The notes below the pieces were generated by a model. The model was not told the DNA's origin. It ran no database searches and saw only the letters and a list, made by a program, of their open reading frames with translations. Positions 62,852-64,000 of a stretch of DNA of 64,000 nucleotides are shown here, in pieces (within the stretch, counting starts at the first letter, position 1; each line of letters starts with the position of its first letter). A program made the position numbers and the translations under genes. The stretch is from positions 310,001-374,000 of the forward strand of contig OZ025788.1 in NCBI GenBank assembly GCA_964019425.1. The letters run 5' to 3'. Source of the DNA: Flectonema sp. DT1601 (taxonomy: Eukaryota; Euglenozoa; Diplonemea; Diplonemida; Diplonemidae).

Positions 62852-64000
62852 ATGCGGAGGAGTCCAACAGGAGGACGTAGTCCTTCCTCAGTAAGTAGTA
62901 GTTGTGTTGACTTGGTGTCGTCGCCGCTGTCTGATGACGTCTTTTATCCGGCTTCTGACATGAGTTCTGTTGCTTTTGAGTATTCGCAAGAAACAACAGT
63001 TGAGAGTCTGCAGTCTGTCTCGTTAGTTAAACCTGTACGTTCATCAGCGACGATTGAATCACTTCTACCGCCTGTTCTGAGATGTCCGACTTGTAGTGAT
63101 GGTAGAACTCAAATTATGAAAATGGGAATCTACCTGATGACGTTATCACTTTCTATTGAGTCTCTTAGTATTGCTTTTTCTATTACTTCGACTCGAAATC
63201 GATTATCTGAGTCTGGTATTATAAAATCGAGTACCTGCTTACTACAAACATTATTATTGATATTATCATCGCTATTATTCTTACCATCGTCTGGTAGTAT
63301 TTTTAATAATATTCGTCCACACGTTTTAAGAAGAATTGTCAGCCTCACTCTCTTAGTTGTGATAACGAGATCAATGATTGAAATTGATTTGTTGGCAGGA
63401 GAATGGGAAACACCGATACTATCAAAGTTATCATCGACTTACTGTAATATGAGACTGGTATCTGAATTATCAGCGAAGTGCATGTGGCATTCTACTTGGG
63501 TAGTTTTTCAGTTAAAGGAAATAGTGGCTATTGTAGCGACGGCTGCAGCCCCTGTTCTTCTTGTTAAAATATCGTTACAACAGAATAGCATTCAACAAGT
63601 AACTTCACTTATCAAAGGAATAGCATTGGTATTGTTGCTGCTAACACTTTTCGAAAGTTTTGTATTGCCGTTGGCGACTCTTTATGGAGTTGTTCAAACT
63701 CGTGAGTTTCCTGACTATCCTGTTACGAAAATAAATCTTTTGATAGTTATTGTCGGAGCAGTATTCCAACTCTGTGGATTGGTACCCGTGTTGTTAACTA
63801 AAGTTTCCTTCACATCAATTGGTCTTCTTGTCAGTGGTGGTTTCATCTCCGCTGTCGGATTCCTACATCAGTTATCTCCAATAAGACACGGACCAGTTCT
63901 TCACGCTTCATCTACTTATCAGATTCTTATTGCAGAGGCAGCTTCTCGAGTACTTTATTTAACATTGTTTGCTGTCTCTATAGCCATGTGTTCCTGGAGT
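62852..64000 (+). CDS. Multi-pass membrane protein, C-terminus beyond window
   Basis: An uninterrupted frame runs from the ATG at 62852 to the window end, 383 codons without a stop. The N-terminal 80 residues are serine-rich and cytosolic-looking (RRSPTGGRSPSSVSSSCVDL), with a CPTC pair (LRCPTCSDGRTQ). From about residue 90 there are at least six hydrophobic segments, for example LLQTLLLILSSLLFLPSS, GIALVLLLLTLFESFVLPLA and INLLIVIVGAVFQLCGLVPV. No family recognised; a transporter, channel or receptor-like protein is possible. Acceptor AACAG 51 nt upstream, with a hairpin between. Confidence 0.75.
   Translation, partial: MRRSPTGGRSPSSVSSSCVDLVSSPLSDDVFYPASDMSSVAFEYSQETTVESLQSVSLVKPVRSSATIESLLPPVLRCPTCSDGRTQIMKMGIYLMTLSLSIESLSIAFSITSTRNRLSESGIIKSSTCLLQTLLLILSSLLFLPSSGSIFNNIRPHVLRRIVSLTLLVVITRSMIEIDLLAGEWETPILSKLSSTYCNMRLVSELSAKCMWHSTWVVFQLKEIVAIVATAAAPVLLVKISLQQNSIQQVTSLIKGIALVLLLLTLFESFVLPLATLYGVVQTREFPDYPVTKINLLIVIVGAVFQLCGLVPVLLTKVSFTSIGLLVSGGFISAVGFLHQLSPIRHGPVLHASSTYQILIAEAASRVLYLTLFAVSIAMCSWS

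Noticed and set aside
63130-63348. 72-codon minus-strand open frame
   Set aside because: Antisense to the long uninterrupted membrane-protein frame that reaches the window edge.
1-64000. Bacterial, organellar or viral origin of the window
   Set aside because: Spliceosomal introns, exportin-7, GET3, axonemal dynein chain and NFU1 show nuclear eukaryotic DNA; no capsid, polymerase or integrase genes were seen.

Overview
The window is nuclear DNA from a unicellular, flagellated eukaryote. It is AT-rich between genes, with dozens of A and T homopolymer runs, and it uses all three standard stop codons. About 26 protein genes can be supported and every one lies on the + strand. At least 21 of them have an acceptor-like AG shortly before the start codon; in 12 the gap is 16-20 nt. 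One-way gene order plus a conserved AG just upstream of each ATG is what polycistronic transcription with spliced-leader trans-splicing would look like. Spliced cis-introns are also present: nine were placed by reading-frame continuity, all with a GTNTGT donor and nearly all with an ACAG acceptor. The combination suggests a euglenozoan-like protist, but I saw no marker gene that fixes the lineage.

Layout. 1-1394: C-terminal part of an LRR-like protein. 2.6-10.1 kb: an aromatic-repeat protein, a CFAP97/Hemingway-type flagellar protein, a membrane-anchored thioredoxin, a helical protein of unknown role and a TP-rich coiled-coil protein. 10.1-12.3 kb: no intact gene, but two decayed coding stretches in opposite orientation meet at a perfect palindrome. 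12.3-23.1 kb: a cystathionine-gamma-synthase-type PLP enzyme, a PLOD-like glycosyltransferase, an acylated copine with extra C-terminal domains, ribulose-phosphate 3-epimerase and a TauE/SafE-type transporter. 24.2-29.5 kb: exportin-7 (three exons plus a duplicated terminal exon) and mitochondrial NFU1. 30-36.8 kb: a coiled-coil protein, an IQ-motif protein, an unknown protein and a BspA-like LRR protein. 38.4-54.7 kb: a small helical protein, the inner-arm dynein intermediate chain WDR63/IC140, and a 4,282-residue coiled-coil protein whose centre is built of recently duplicated blocks. 55.7-64 kb: a 56-residue protein with its own intron, a secreted esterase, a small helical protein, GET3 with a 749-bp inverted-repeat element inside its intron, an RA-like/coiled-coil protein, and the start of a multi-pass membrane protein.

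Functional themes are the flagellum and cytoskeleton (CFAP97-like, WDR63, several coiled coils), nuclear export (XPO7), tail-anchored protein targeting (GET3), mitochondrial Fe-S assembly (NFU1) and core metabolism (RPE, PLP enzyme). Neighbouring genes do not form an obvious pathway.

The observations most worth following are the short fixed acceptor-to-ATG spacing, the strict intron code, the candidate alternative last exon of XPO7, the inverted-repeat element with a tRNA-like module, the homogenised repeats of the giant gene, the absent zinc CxxC in GET3, and several short dispersed intergenic repeats, one with a compensatory change in its stem.
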